From assembly GCF_026000375.1 (NCBI RefSeq), contig NZ_AP026708.1, positions 2,172,501 through 2,236,500 on the forward strand: 64,000 bases of DNA, in the 5' to 3' direction. The position numbers were made by a program, and so were the translations under genes. Source of the DNA: Pseudodesulfovibrio portus (lineage in GTDB: Bacteria; Desulfobacterota; Desulfovibrionia; Desulfovibrionales; Desulfovibrionaceae). Positions 54,732 through 62,902 of this stretch are shown here, piece after piece. Position 1 is the first letter of the stretch; each line of letters starts with the position of its first letter. The notes below the pieces were generated by a model. It did not search any database. It saw only the letters and a list, made by a program, of their open reading frames with translations, and had not been told where the DNA came from.

Positions 54732-55421
54732 ATGAACGAATTGCTTTGGATATCTTTCGCATTGGTGGACCTGTGCATGGTCCTTGTGGTGTTCCGCCTG
54801 TTCGGTCGCGTCGGCCTGTTCGGGCTGTTGGTTTTCAACCTGCTGCTGTGCAACATCCAGGTCCTGAAGACCGTGGAATTGTTCGGTTTGACCACCACGC
54901 TGGGCAACGTGTTGTATGCCAGCGTGTTCCTGGCCACCGACCTGCTCAGTGAATTCTACGGCAAGAAAGAGGCCAAGAAGGGCGTGCTGCTCGGGTTCGT
55001 GGCCCTGGTCATGATGGTCGGGTACATGCAGATGGCGCTCTATTTCCAGCCTGCCGCAGACGATTTTGCCCAGCCCCACCTGTCCGCCCTGTTCGGCTTC
55101 CTGCCGCGCATCGCGCTGGCGTCCATGATCGCCTACCTGGTCTCCCAGCTGCATGACGTGTGGGCCTTCCACGCCATCAGGGAGCGCACCGGCGGCAAGT
55201 TCTTGTGGCTACGCAACAACGCCTCGACCATGGTCAGCCAGCTCCTGGACTCGGCCATCTTCTGCGTCATCGCCTTCTGGGGCTTGTTCCCTGTGAACGT
55301 GTTCCTGGAAATCCTGCTCTCCACCTACGTCATCAAGGTCGTGGTGGCCGGTCTGGACACGCCGTTCATCTACATGGCCAAGCGCATTTTCAGCAAACGC
55401 CACGCCGAGCTGAGCGTGTAG
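54732..55421 (+). CDS. VUT family (YhhQ-like) queuosine-precursor transporter
   Basis: A 229-residue membrane protein with six predicted helices. The family signature TTLGNVLYASVFLATDLLSEFYGKKEAKKG and the C-terminal NNASTMVSQLLDSAIFCVIAFWG are typical of the VUT/YhhQ family, which imports queuine precursors (preQ0/preQ1). The ATG at 54732 starts just at the first helix. The gene is flanked by a family B repeat upstream and a terminator downstream. No queuosine synthesis gene or preQ1 riboswitch is visible nearby. Confidence 0.87.
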   Translation: MNELLWISFALVDLCMVLVVFRLFGRVGLFGLLVFNLLLCNIQVLKTVELFGLTTTLGNVLYASVFLATDLLSEFYGKKEAKKGVLLGFVALVMMVGYMQMALYFQPAADDFAQPHLSALFGFLPRIALASMIAYLVSQLHDVWAFHAIRERTGGKFLWLRNNASTMVSQLLDSAIFCVIAFWGLFPVNVFLEILLSTYVIKVVVAGLDTPFIYMAKRIFSKRHAELSV

Positions 55422-55442
55422 GGGATCATTGGTACGAATGAA

Positions 55443-55474
55443 GAGGGCGGCCCGTCGGGGTCGCCCTTTTTTGT
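55443..55474 (+). terminator. Intrinsic terminator after VUT gene
   Basis: AGGGCGGCC and GGTCGCCCT form the stem, followed by a six-T run. Confidence 0.85.
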
Positions 55475-55505
55475 GCCCATTGTACGAGTGCGCCCCGCTG
55501 CCGGG

Positions 55506-56081
55506 TTATTCGAGCACGATGTCCAGGTTGGCGAGCAGCGAGACCGCCTCGGGCAGTGAGAACCGGGTCTTGTGCAGCGTGTTTTCCGTGGCGTTGACGT
55601 AGTAGTTTCGGGATGTGGTGAAGTCGGCGAAGCTCAGGTCCGCCTGGGAGAACGTGCAGCCGCTCAGGTCGCAGTCGTCAAAGGCGGCATGCCGCAACCG
55701 CGTGTTGTGGAACGAGGCCTCCACCAGGGCGCAGGACGTGAACGTGAACCGGGTCAGGTTCATGTCGGAGAAGATGTTGTTGTTCAGGATGCACCGGTCA
55801 TACCCGGCGGTCAGGAAACCGCCGACCGCGCTCCAGGCGATGCCGATCATCTTGCAGTCCCTGAAGTGAACGTCAAGGAATGCGGTGTTCCGTATTTCCA
55901 CCAGCGAGAGGTTGCACCGGGTGAACTCGCAGCTGTCGAAGCTGCATCCGGTCAACCGGCTGGACTGGAAGGATGAATCCGTGAAAACGCAATTGTAGAA
56001 CTCGATATCCTCAAGTTCGTCTTCCCATTGAACGTTCTTGAACGTTTCGTTCTCGTAGGCGGCATCCTTAAAAATCGTCAT
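55506..56081 (-). CDS. Pentapeptide-repeat protein
   Basis: A 191-residue pentapeptide-repeat protein predicted to form a right-handed quadrilateral beta-helix. Repeats such as CVFTDSSFQSSRLTGCSFDS, CEFTRCNLSLV and CALVEASFHNTRLRHAAFDD, CDLSGCTFSQADLSFADF occupy two blocks (about 30-85 and 100-165), separated by a non-repeat AWSAVGGFLTAGYDR. Function is unknown; some relatives mimic DNA and protect gyrase. The start at 56081 is chosen because the repeats begin shortly after and a purine-rich GAGGTCAGG precedes it. Confidence 0.82.
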   Translation of the reverse strand: MTIFKDAAYENETFKNVQWEDELEDIEFYNCVFTDSSFQSSRLTGCSFDSCEFTRCNLSLVEIRNTAFLDVHFRDCKMIGIAWSAVGGFLTAGYDRCILNNNIFSDMNLTRFTFTSCALVEASFHNTRLRHAAFDDCDLSGCTFSQADLSFADFTTSRNYYVNATENTLHKTRFSLPEAVSLLANLDIVLE

Positions 56082-56245
56082 TCGTCCTGACCTCGGGGCG
56101 GGTTTTGCGACGTGGGTTAGGGGCACCGGCTCCATGCTTACCATGTCCCGGTCTGGAATCAATGAATTTGACTGGCCGGGGGAGGGCCGGGGGGAGATGC
56201 GGCATCACGGATGCCGATTCGGTCGTGTGCCCCCGTGGCGTCCGC

Positions 56246-57043
56246 CTACTGCCCGTATTTTTTCAGGATGGCCCGATAGCGATCCGTTTTCTTGAACTGC
56301 TTCAGGGCTTTTGCGAACTCGACCGCCAAGGCGTTCTTTGGGCTCTTCCTGGAAAAGGCCAGGTACACGTCGCCTGAGCTGATTGTCTCCTGCAAGTGGT
56401 CGATCTGATCCGAGACGCCCATCCTTTGGGCTTCGAAAAGGCCGAAATTGCGGTTGGCCATGAAGAGGTCGATCCTGCCGTAGAGCAATTTCCGTATGTT
56501 GATCTCGACGGATTCCACCGGCTCCTTGATGAATCCCCGGGCCTGGTTGAACTCGTCGGAATAGGAATAACCGAGTTGGGTGCCGACCTTCAGTCCCTTC
56601 AGATCTGCGAGGGAGCGGAAGACGAACAGCCTGCCCTTCATGTGGAACAGTACGGTCTGGCTCGAGGACAACGGTTCTTTCGGGAAGATCAGTGTTTTTT
56701 CCCGTTGCTGGGTCTTGCCCGCATCCATGAGAGCGTCGGCAGAGCCGTCTTCGACCATGGCGATGCACCGTTTCCAGGGATAGAAGGTCAGCCTCAACTG
56801 ATGACCCATTCCTTCCAGCACGGCCTTGACCGTCTCGTAGTCGGTTCCGGCGATGCATCCGTTGTCTTCGAAGACATAGGGCGGCCACGAGTCGGATACC
56901 ACGTCGATGGTATCGGCGGATACGGTGCCGGACCCGAGGACGAGCAGAACCGCCATCGTGGTGAAGGAGAGCAGAAGAGCCTTCAAGCGATGTGGCGGTG
57001 CGTTTCCCGCATCGGGAGGAGGTGAACTGGCGCGTACCTGCAT
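56246..57043 (-). CDS. Orphan periplasmic family-3 solute-binding protein
   Basis: A 265-residue exported protein with a PBPb (amino-acid-binding type) domain: VVSDSWPPYVFEDNGCIAGTDYETVKAVLEGMG, TFYPWKRCIAMVEDGSADALMDAGKT, LKGLKVGTQLGYSYSDEF and a C-terminal YRAILKKYGQ. The first 20 residues before the hydrophobic stretch are unusually long and charged, so the real start may be downstream. No permease or ATPase gene is near; such orphans often bind amino-acid-like ligands or act in sensing. It is similar in fold to the sensor domain of the hybrid kinase at 21504. Confidence 0.82.
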   Translation of the reverse strand: MQVRASSPPPDAGNAPPHRLKALLLSFTTMAVLLVLGSGTVSADTIDVVSDSWPPYVFEDNGCIAGTDYETVKAVLEGMGHQLRLTFYPWKRCIAMVEDGSADALMDAGKTQQREKTLIFPKEPLSSSQTVLFHMKGRLFVFRSLADLKGLKVGTQLGYSYSDEFNQARGFIKEPVESVEINIRKLLYGRIDLFMANRNFGLFEAQRMGVSDQIDHLQETISSGDVYLAFSRKSPKNALAVEFAKALKQFKKTDRYRAILKKYGQ

Positions 57044-57083
57044 ATGATCACGGGCCTTGTTTTTGCCAAAGAAAAGCTGCTTC

Positions 57084-57767
57084 TTATTGTACTTGGGTCT
57101 TTTTCTTGAGCAACGGCTTCTGGATGCCGAATCCGGAGAGAATCTCGCGCATCCGGTCGGTGGAGGCCGGGGTGCCGGAGTGGAGCACCTGGACGCGGTA
57201 CCAGGTGGAGCCCTTGGCGTCGCCCGCCGTGATGTTGGTGGTCAGGCCTGCGGCTTCGAGCTTCTTGCCCAGTTCCTCGGCCATTTCGACCTTGCGGAAG
57301 GCGGCCACCTGGTAGACGTAGTCGTAGACGGGTTCGCCGGGTCGGGCCGGTTCGGCGTCAACCGGTTCGGGCTTGGGCGCGGGCTTGACCTCCGCCTTTT
57401 TCTCCGGCTTCGGAGCAGGCTTGGGCTCTGGCTTGGGTTCGGGTTCGACGGCGTCCATTTCGGTCGGCGCCTGGAGCCGATCCTGGTACTCCAGTTCCTC
57501 GGGAGTGAGGATTGTGGGCGGCTCCTGCCCGACCGCCTGGCCGTGCTCGTTGCGCGGCATGATCGGTTCAAGCTGCGGGATGTCCGCCTCGGGCCGGTAG
57601 CCTCGGCCGATGAGGATGCCCATGACGAAGAAGAAGGTCAGCGCGAGCACGCCGGCTCCCACCGCGCTGATCATGCCCGGCAGGGACAGGGTGAAGCTGT
57701 AGGACCGCTTGGCGGCGTTGAGCTTCGGGACCTTGACCTTGTATTTCGGTTCGGTGTTGTCTGCCAT
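57084..57767 (-). CDS. Membrane-anchored SPOR-domain protein
   Basis: A 227-residue FtsN-like protein: a cytoplasmic N-terminus, one membrane helix (about 32-53), a Pro/Glu/Lys-rich linker with EPKPEPKP-type repeats, and a SPOR domain (about 145-220; YDYVYQVAAFRKVEMAEELGKKL, WYRVQVLHSG). It probably binds septal peptidoglycan. Its ATG lies 4 bp after the argS stop, so the genes form an operon. Confidence 0.87.
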   Translation of the reverse strand: MADNTEPKYKVKVPKLNAAKRSYSFTLSLPGMISAVGAGVLALTFFFVMGILIGRGYRPEADIPQLEPIMPRNEHGQAVGQEPPTILTPEELEYQDRLQAPTEMDAVEPEPKPEPKPAPKPEKKAEVKPAPKPEPVDAEPARPGEPVYDYVYQVAAFRKVEMAEELGKKLEAAGLTTNITAGDAKGSTWYRVQVLHSGTPASTDRMREILSGFGIQKPLLKKKTQVQ

Positions 57768-57771
57768 ATCC

Positions 57772-59415
57772 CTACATTGATTCGGGTGCGTTGACGCCCA
57801 GCAGGCCCAGGCCGTTCTTCACGACGCCGGCCACGCAATCGAGCAGCATGAGCCGGGCCGCAGCCACGTCGTCCCCGGCGCTGAGCACATGACAATTTGT
57901 ATAGTACCTGTGCAGCGTTGAGGCAAGTTCCTGCAAATACATGGAGATCATGTGCGGGGACTGGGCGCGCGCCGCAGCCTCCACAAAGTCCGGGTACTGG
58001 TCGAGGAGGCGCAGGATTTCCATGTCCCACTCGGTGTCGAGCAGGGCCAGGGATTCCGGGCTCACGGGGGCGGCGGACTTGCCCGCCTCGGCCGCCTTCT
58101 TGTTCAGGGAGCAGATGCGCGCATGGGCGTACTGCACGTAGTAGACCGGGTTGTCCATGGACTTCTGCTTGACCAGCTCCAGGTCGAAATCGAGCTTGGA
58201 GTCGGACTTGCGGGACAGGAACATGAACCGGGCGGCGTCGGAGCCGACCTCGTCCACCACGTCCTTGAGGGTCTCGAACTGGCCCGCGCGGGTACTCATG
58301 GCGATGGGCTGGCCGTCGCGCAGCAGGTTGACCAGGTTGACCAGGATGACGTGCAGGCCGCCGGGCTTGCCCAGGGCCTCGCAGGCGGCCATCATGCGCG
58401 GCACGTAGCCGTGATGATCCGCGCCCCAGATGTCCACGACGAGATCGAAGCCGCGCTTGAACTTGTTGTCGTGGTAGGCGATGTCGGACGCGAAATAGGT
58501 GGTGTCGCCGTTGGATTTCCTGAGCACGCGGTCCTTGTCGTCGCCCAGTTCCGTGGACTTGAACCAGAACGCGCCGTCTGCGGCGTAGCCCATGCCGGAT
58601 GCGGTCAGGTCGGCGAAGGTCTCGTCCACCTTGCCGTCGGTGACCAGGGATTTTTCCGAGAACCAGACGTCGTGGCGCACGCCGAAGGCGGCCAGGTCTT
58701 CCTTGATGCCGTCGAGGATGTCGTCCTTGCCGTACACCTTGCAGATCTCAAGGGCCTCGTCTTCGGGCTTGTCCAGCAGGTCGGGGTGGAGCTTCAGGAC
58801 CTCGCGGGCGATGTCCGCGATGTAGTCGCCCTTGTAGAAGTCCTCGGGCTCGGGCACGTCCACGCCCTTTTCCAGCCGGGCGCGGTACAGGATGGAGCCG
58901 CCCAGGATGAGCATCTGGCGACCCGCGTCGTTGATGTAGTATTCGGCCTCGACGTCGTATCCGGCCTTTTCCAGGATGCGCACCAGGGAATCGCCCAGGG
59001 CCGCGCCGCGACCGTGACCGATGTGCAGCGGCCCGGTGGGGTTGGCGGAGACGTACTCCACCTGGACCCTGGTGCCGTTGCCCATGGTGGATTTGCCGTA
59101 GTCCTCGCCCGCATCGCGGACCGCAGACACGGTCTCCTGCCAGAAGGACGGGGCAAAGGTGAAATTCAGGAATCCCGGTCCGGCGATGTCGATCTTCTCG
59201 ATGAGCGGATCGGCGGACAACGCCTCCTTGATGTCCTCGGCAATGGCGCGGGGGGCCTTCCTGGCCTCCTTGGCCAGCATCATGGCCACGTTGGCGGACA
59301 TGTCGCCGAACTGCTTGTCCTTGGGCGGTTCGATGACCGCCTTTTCGGGCCAGGCCCAGCCGAAGGTGTCGAGCGCCTTTTTCAGCGCGGATTCCAGATG
59401 TATTTTCGCTCTCAT
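57772..59415 (-). CDS. argS: Arginyl-tRNA synthetase
   Basis: A 547-residue class I synthetase. The N-terminal Add-1 domain is followed by the HIGH motif [18 protein letters not shown]; the KMSKS loop is replaced by MSTRAGQF as usual in ArgS, and a C-terminal DALR anticodon-binding domain ends the protein ([29 protein letters not shown]). AAGGAG lies 10 bp before the ATG. It is coupled to the downstream SPOR gene. Confidence 0.95.
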   Translation of the reverse strand: MRAKIHLESALKKALDTFGWAWPEKAVIEPPKDKQFGDMSANVAMMLAKEARKAPRAIAEDIKEALSADPLIEKIDIAGPGFLNFTFAPSFWQETVSAVRDAGEDYGKSTMGNGTRVQVEYVSANPTGPLHIGHGRGAALGDSLVRILEKAGYDVEAEYYINDAGRQMLILGGSILYRARLEKGVDVPEPEDFYKGDYIADIAREVLKLHPDLLDKPEDEALEICKVYGKDDILDGIKEDLAAFGVRHDVWFSEKSLVTDGKVDETFADLTASGMGYAADGAFWFKSTELGDDKDRVLRKSNGDTTYFASDIAYHDNKFKRGFDLVVDIWGADHHGYVPRMMAACEALGKPGGLHVILVNLVNLLRDGQPIAMSTRAGQFETLKDVVDEVGSDAARFMFLSRKSDSKLDFDLELVKQKSMDNPVYYVQYAHARICSLNKKAAEAGKSAAPVSPESLALLDTEWDMEILRLLDQYPDFVEAAARAQSPHMISMYLQELASTLHRYYTNCHVLSAGDDVAAARLMLLDCVAGVVKNGLGLLGVNAPESM

Positions 59416-59583
59416 GAGTGTCTATCTCCTTAACATAGCTCGTGGACGAAGGCACTAGCATGAAAGGTCTGACAATCCAAGTATAGAAAGGGGGTGCCTC
59501 CGGCTTCCGGGAGCAGCCCTTCCGCCCCGCTTTCGAAGGGGGCTGGAGTTGCCTTTTGAGGGGAAGCGGGGCATGCAGGGGGT

Positions 59584-60420
59584 ATGCAGGGCGCAGCCAG
59601 GGAAACAACGCACGTCATGACCCTCCCCTTTCTGGGCGGGGTGGACATGCTGCGCGCGCGGTTCGTGACCCAGTCCTTTTCCCGGCATTTCCACGAGGGG
59701 TTCGCCGTGGGCTGCATCGAGTCCGGGGCCATGCGTTTCAACTACCGGGGCGCGAGCGTGGTGGCCGCCCAAGGCCAGGTCAACCTGGTGGTGCCCGGCG
59801 AGGCCCACGACGGGCACGGCGCGGACCGCGAAGGCTGGGCCTACCGCATGTTCTACCTCAAGCCCGAGGCGTTGATGGAAGGGGCCCGGGCGCTCATGGC
59901 GCGACCGGATCTTCCCCATTTCCGGCAGGGCGTGCTGGACGACCCCGCCCTGGCCGGGTGCATCGCCCGCACCCACAGGCTGCTGGAGCGGTCGGATGTC
60001 TCGCTCATCGAAAAGGAGACGCGGCTGCTGTGGCTGCTGGCCCACTGGATTTCCCGGCACGCGGATGAAACCGGCGCGTGGCCGGAGTACGGCCATGAGC
60101 ATCATGCGGTGCGGCGGGCGCGGGAGGTCATCGAGGACCGGTTCGCCGAGGACATGCCGCTGACCGAACTGGCCCGGCTGGCCGGGTTGTCCCCCTTCCA
60201 TCTGGTGCGGGTGTTCGAGAAACGGATCGGCGTCACGCCCCACGGCTACCTGACCCAGACCAGGGTGGAGCGGGCCCGGCAACGGCTGGCGCGCGGGGAG
60301 CGCATCGCGGACATCGCTGCGGAGTGCGGCTTCTCGGACCAGGCCCACCTGACCCGGCTGTTCAAGCGCCAGACCGGGATCACCCCCGGCAAATACCGCA
60401 AGATCGTTCAAAACTCCTGA
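59584..60420 (+). CDS. AraC-family transcriptional regulator
   Basis: A 278-residue regulator with an N-terminal cupin-like sensing domain (HFHEGFAVGCIESGAMRFNYRG, QVNLVVPGEAHDG) and a C-terminal double helix-turn-helix (MPLTELARLAGLSPFHLVRVFEKRIGVTPHGYL, RIADIAAECGFSDQAHLTRLFKRQTGITPGKYR). It lies 25 bp before an EamA transporter gene on the same strand and probably controls it. An alternative start is an ATG at 59617. Confidence 0.9.
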   Translation: MQGAARETTHVMTLPFLGGVDMLRARFVTQSFSRHFHEGFAVGCIESGAMRFNYRGASVVAAQGQVNLVVPGEAHDGHGADREGWAYRMFYLKPEALMEGARALMARPDLPHFRQGVLDDPALAGCIARTHRLLERSDVSLIEKETRLLWLLAHWISRHADETGAWPEYGHEHHAVRRAREVIEDRFAEDMPLTELARLAGLSPFHLVRVFEKRIGVTPHGYLTQTRVERARQRLARGERIADIAAECGFSDQAHLTRLFKRQTGITPGKYRKIVQNS

Positions 60421-60444
60421 CCGCGTTTGGGGCATGGTCCGGCC

Positions 60445-61320
60445 ATGTCCAAAACAACAATCGCCTATGTCAACCTGTCCCTGGCAATGGTCCTTGTGGG
60501 CAGCTCCGTGGTGGCCGGGAAGATCATGGTCATGGAATTGCCCGTGTTCCTGGCGTCCGGCCTGCGCTTCATCCTGGCCCTCGCCATTCTCGTCCCCGTC
60601 GTCCTGCTGCGCGAGGGCGGGCTGCCGCGCATCTCCCGCCGTTCCTGGCTGATGATGGGGGTGCAGTCCCTGTGCGGGTCGTTCCTGTTCACGGTCTTCC
60701 TGCTCTACGGGCTGACCATGACCGGCCCGGCCTCGGCGGGCATCGTCACCTCCACCACCCCGGCCTGCATGGGGATCATGGCCTGGCTGTTCCTGGGGGA
60801 TCGGCCGTCCCGGAAAACCGGGCTGGGCATCGTCCTGTCCGTACTCGGCGTGGCGGTCATCAACCTGGTGCAGTCCGGCGGGGGCGTCGGCTCCAACCCG
60901 GTGCCGGGCAACCTGCTGGTGCTCGGCGCGGTCGTCTTCGAGTCCCTGTTCCTGCTCATCCGCAAGACCGTTCCCGAGCCGCTGTCCCCGCTGGCCGTGT
61001 CGACCATCATTTCCTTGTTCGGCCTGCTCTGGTTCCTGCCCATGGGCGCGGTCGAGGCCCTGCAGACGGATTTCACGGCCATCACCGCCACGGGCTGGCT
61101 GGTGGTCGCCTACTACGGCGCGGCCGTCACGGTCCTGGCCTATGTCTTCTGGTTCGCGGGCATCACCAGGGTCCCCCCGTCCACGGCCGGGGTGTTCACC
61201 GCAGTCATGCCGGTCTCGGCGCTGGTGCTGTCCGCCCTGGTGCTGGGCGAACCCATAGGCTGGCAGCAGCTCACGGGCTGTGCCTGCGTGCTGGGCGGGA
61301 TCGTGCTGATCTCGAGGTAA
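60445..61320 (+). CDS. EamA/DMT-family transporter
   Basis: A 291-residue membrane protein with ten predicted helices in two EamA repeats: VGSSVVAGKIMVMELPVFLASGLRFILA, FLLYGLTMTGPASAGIVTSTTPACMGIMAWLFLGD in the first and WFAGITRVPPSTAGVFTAVMPVSALVLSALVLGEP in the second. Relatives export amino acids or other metabolites. It follows an AraC regulator. The ATG at 60445 is chosen over an upstream TTG. Confidence 0.88.
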   Translation: MSKTTIAYVNLSLAMVLVGSSVVAGKIMVMELPVFLASGLRFILALAILVPVVLLREGGLPRISRRSWLMMGVQSLCGSFLFTVFLLYGLTMTGPASAGIVTSTTPACMGIMAWLFLGDRPSRKTGLGIVLSVLGVAVINLVQSGGGVGSNPVPGNLLVLGAVVFESLFLLIRKTVPEPLSPLAVSTIISLFGLLWFLPMGAVEALQTDFTAITATGWLVVAYYGAAVTVLAYVFWFAGITRVPPSTAGVFTAVMPVSALVLSALVLGEPIGWQQLTGCACVLGGIVLISR

Positions 61321-61332
61321 ACCGGAAAGGGC

Positions 61333-62814
61333 CTAGAGTTCCAGATTGGTGAAGGGCCGCCGCTTTTTCTTTTTCTTCTTCTTTTTCGGCGGTTCGGGCA
61401 GGGAGTCCAGGTCGATGACGTCTTCCTCTTCGGCCAGGCTCATGGCGAAGCTTTCCTCCGGCGAGGGCTCCGGGGCGAGCTTGGTCCTGTCGTGGGCCTC
61501 GTCCAGCTTCCTGCGGGCCAGGGAGTTGTCGGGGTCGATGTCCAGGACGTGCTCGAAGAAGGGGATGGCGTCGTCGTACTGCCGGAGGTCGAGATAGAGG
61601 GAGCCGACGTTGAGGGCCGCGCCCACGCTGCCGATGTAGAAGCCCGGGTCGATCCGCAGCGCGTTCTCGAAGCTGTCCATGGCCGGGGTGCGCTGGTTGC
61701 CCTCCCACAGCGCCAGCCCCATGTTGTAGTGGATGACCGGGTCCTCCGGGGCGATGGTCAGGGCCTTCCCGTAGACCTCCACGGCCTCTTCCCAGCGGCC
61801 TTCGCCGCGCAGGATGATGCCCAGCCGGTTGAAGTGGATCAGATCGTCGCGGCCGAGCACCCGCTTGGTGTCGATGACGCGGTTCAGATACTTGACGGCC
61901 AGGTTGGGCGCGATGGCCGAGACCGCGTCCACGATGCGCTGGGTCAGGTCGCCCACGATGCTGGTCGCCTCGCGTTCGGCCACTGAGATGCCCCGGTCGA
62001 GGTACTCCTCGGCCTTGTCGTGCTCGCCCTGCCTGAGGTGGTGTTCGGCGATGTCCACCTTGCGCTCCGGGTTGAGCGGGCTGATGTCGTCCAGCTCCTT
62101 CAGGTAGGCCAGGGCGCGTTCGTCTTCCATGTCGCGGAAGGCACCGGCCAGCCGGATGAGCGGGGCCATGAAGATGGGCTTGGCCTCGTGGGCGGCCATG
62201 TAGCACTGGATGGCGCTGTCCGTGCGGCCCACGCCCATCAGGGCGTCGCCGCGCAGGACCAGCCCCCGGGCGCTGTCCGGGCGGATCATGAGGATGCGGT
62301 CCGAGGCCTCCAGGGCCTCGTCGTATTCCCTGTTTTCCAGCAGTTCGGCGCACCGCTCGAGGTGCTGCCTGAGTTCCACGGGCGGGGCGATGGCGGCGGC
62401 CAGTTCCTCGATGACCTTGTTGGCCGAGGCGGGCTTGACCAGCACCCGGCTGACGCCCAGCTCGAAGAAGTAGGCCACGGTCTCGTGGGTGGCCTCCCAG
62501 GTGAGGACGATCATCGTCACGTCCGGGAATTCCTTTTTCAGACGGATGATGAAGTCCGTGGAGGGCTGGCTCCCGATCATGCGCTCGACAAAGACCACGC
62601 AGGGGGTTTCCGCGTCGCGGAGCTCCAGGCATTTGTTCAGGGCGGCTTCGGTGGAGGAATAGGGCAGGAGGGTCTCGCCGCGCAGGCCGATGACCCGCGA
62701 AACGATGTTTCTCAGGGCGCGCGTGAACACGAAGTCATCGGACAGGTAGACGATGACTCCCTCGTCCTTGTCGAGAAAATCTCGGACGATCTGGTCTGGG
62801 CTCTCTGGGGGCAT
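61333..62814 (-). CDS. Receiver-like domain plus TPR protein
   Basis: A 493-residue protein: an N-terminal receiver-like domain (about 18-142) and a TPR superhelix (about 145-430, for example LILRGEGRWEEAVEVYGKAL and DDAIPFFEHVLDIDPDN), ending in a very Lys-rich tail. In the receiver the acceptor Asp is replaced by Glu (VVFVERMIG) while the switch Thr (IVLTWE) and Lys (VLVKPAS) remain, as in a constitutively phosphomimetic or non-phosphorylated receiver. AAGGGAG precedes the ATG. It is downstream of, and clearly paralogous to, the next gene on the same strand. Confidence 0.85.
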   Translation of the reverse strand: MPPESPDQIVRDFLDKDEGVIVYLSDDFVFTRALRNIVSRVIGLRGETLLPYSSTEAALNKCLELRDAETPCVVFVERMIGSQPSTDFIIRLKKEFPDVTMIVLTWEATHETVAYFFELGVSRVLVKPASANKVIEELAAAIAPPVELRQHLERCAELLENREYDEALEASDRILMIRPDSARGLVLRGDALMGVGRTDSAIQCYMAAHEAKPIFMAPLIRLAGAFRDMEDERALAYLKELDDISPLNPERKVDIAEHHLRQGEHDKAEEYLDRGISVAEREATSIVGDLTQRIVDAVSAIAPNLAVKYLNRVIDTKRVLGRDDLIHFNRLGIILRGEGRWEEAVEVYGKALTIAPEDPVIHYNMGLALWEGNQRTPAMDSFENALRIDPGFYIGSVGAALNVGSLYLDLRQYDDAIPFFEHVLDIDPDNSLARRKLDEAHDRTKLAPEPSPEESFAMSLAEEEDVIDLDSLPEPPKKKKKKKKRRPFTNLEL

Positions 62815-62902
62815 GGGTACTCCCTTTTATGTCCCATCGGGCAGCAGAGCGGATTACTTAAGGATGATACGCGAAATGGGGGTGTTGGGCAATCGGGCGG
62901 AC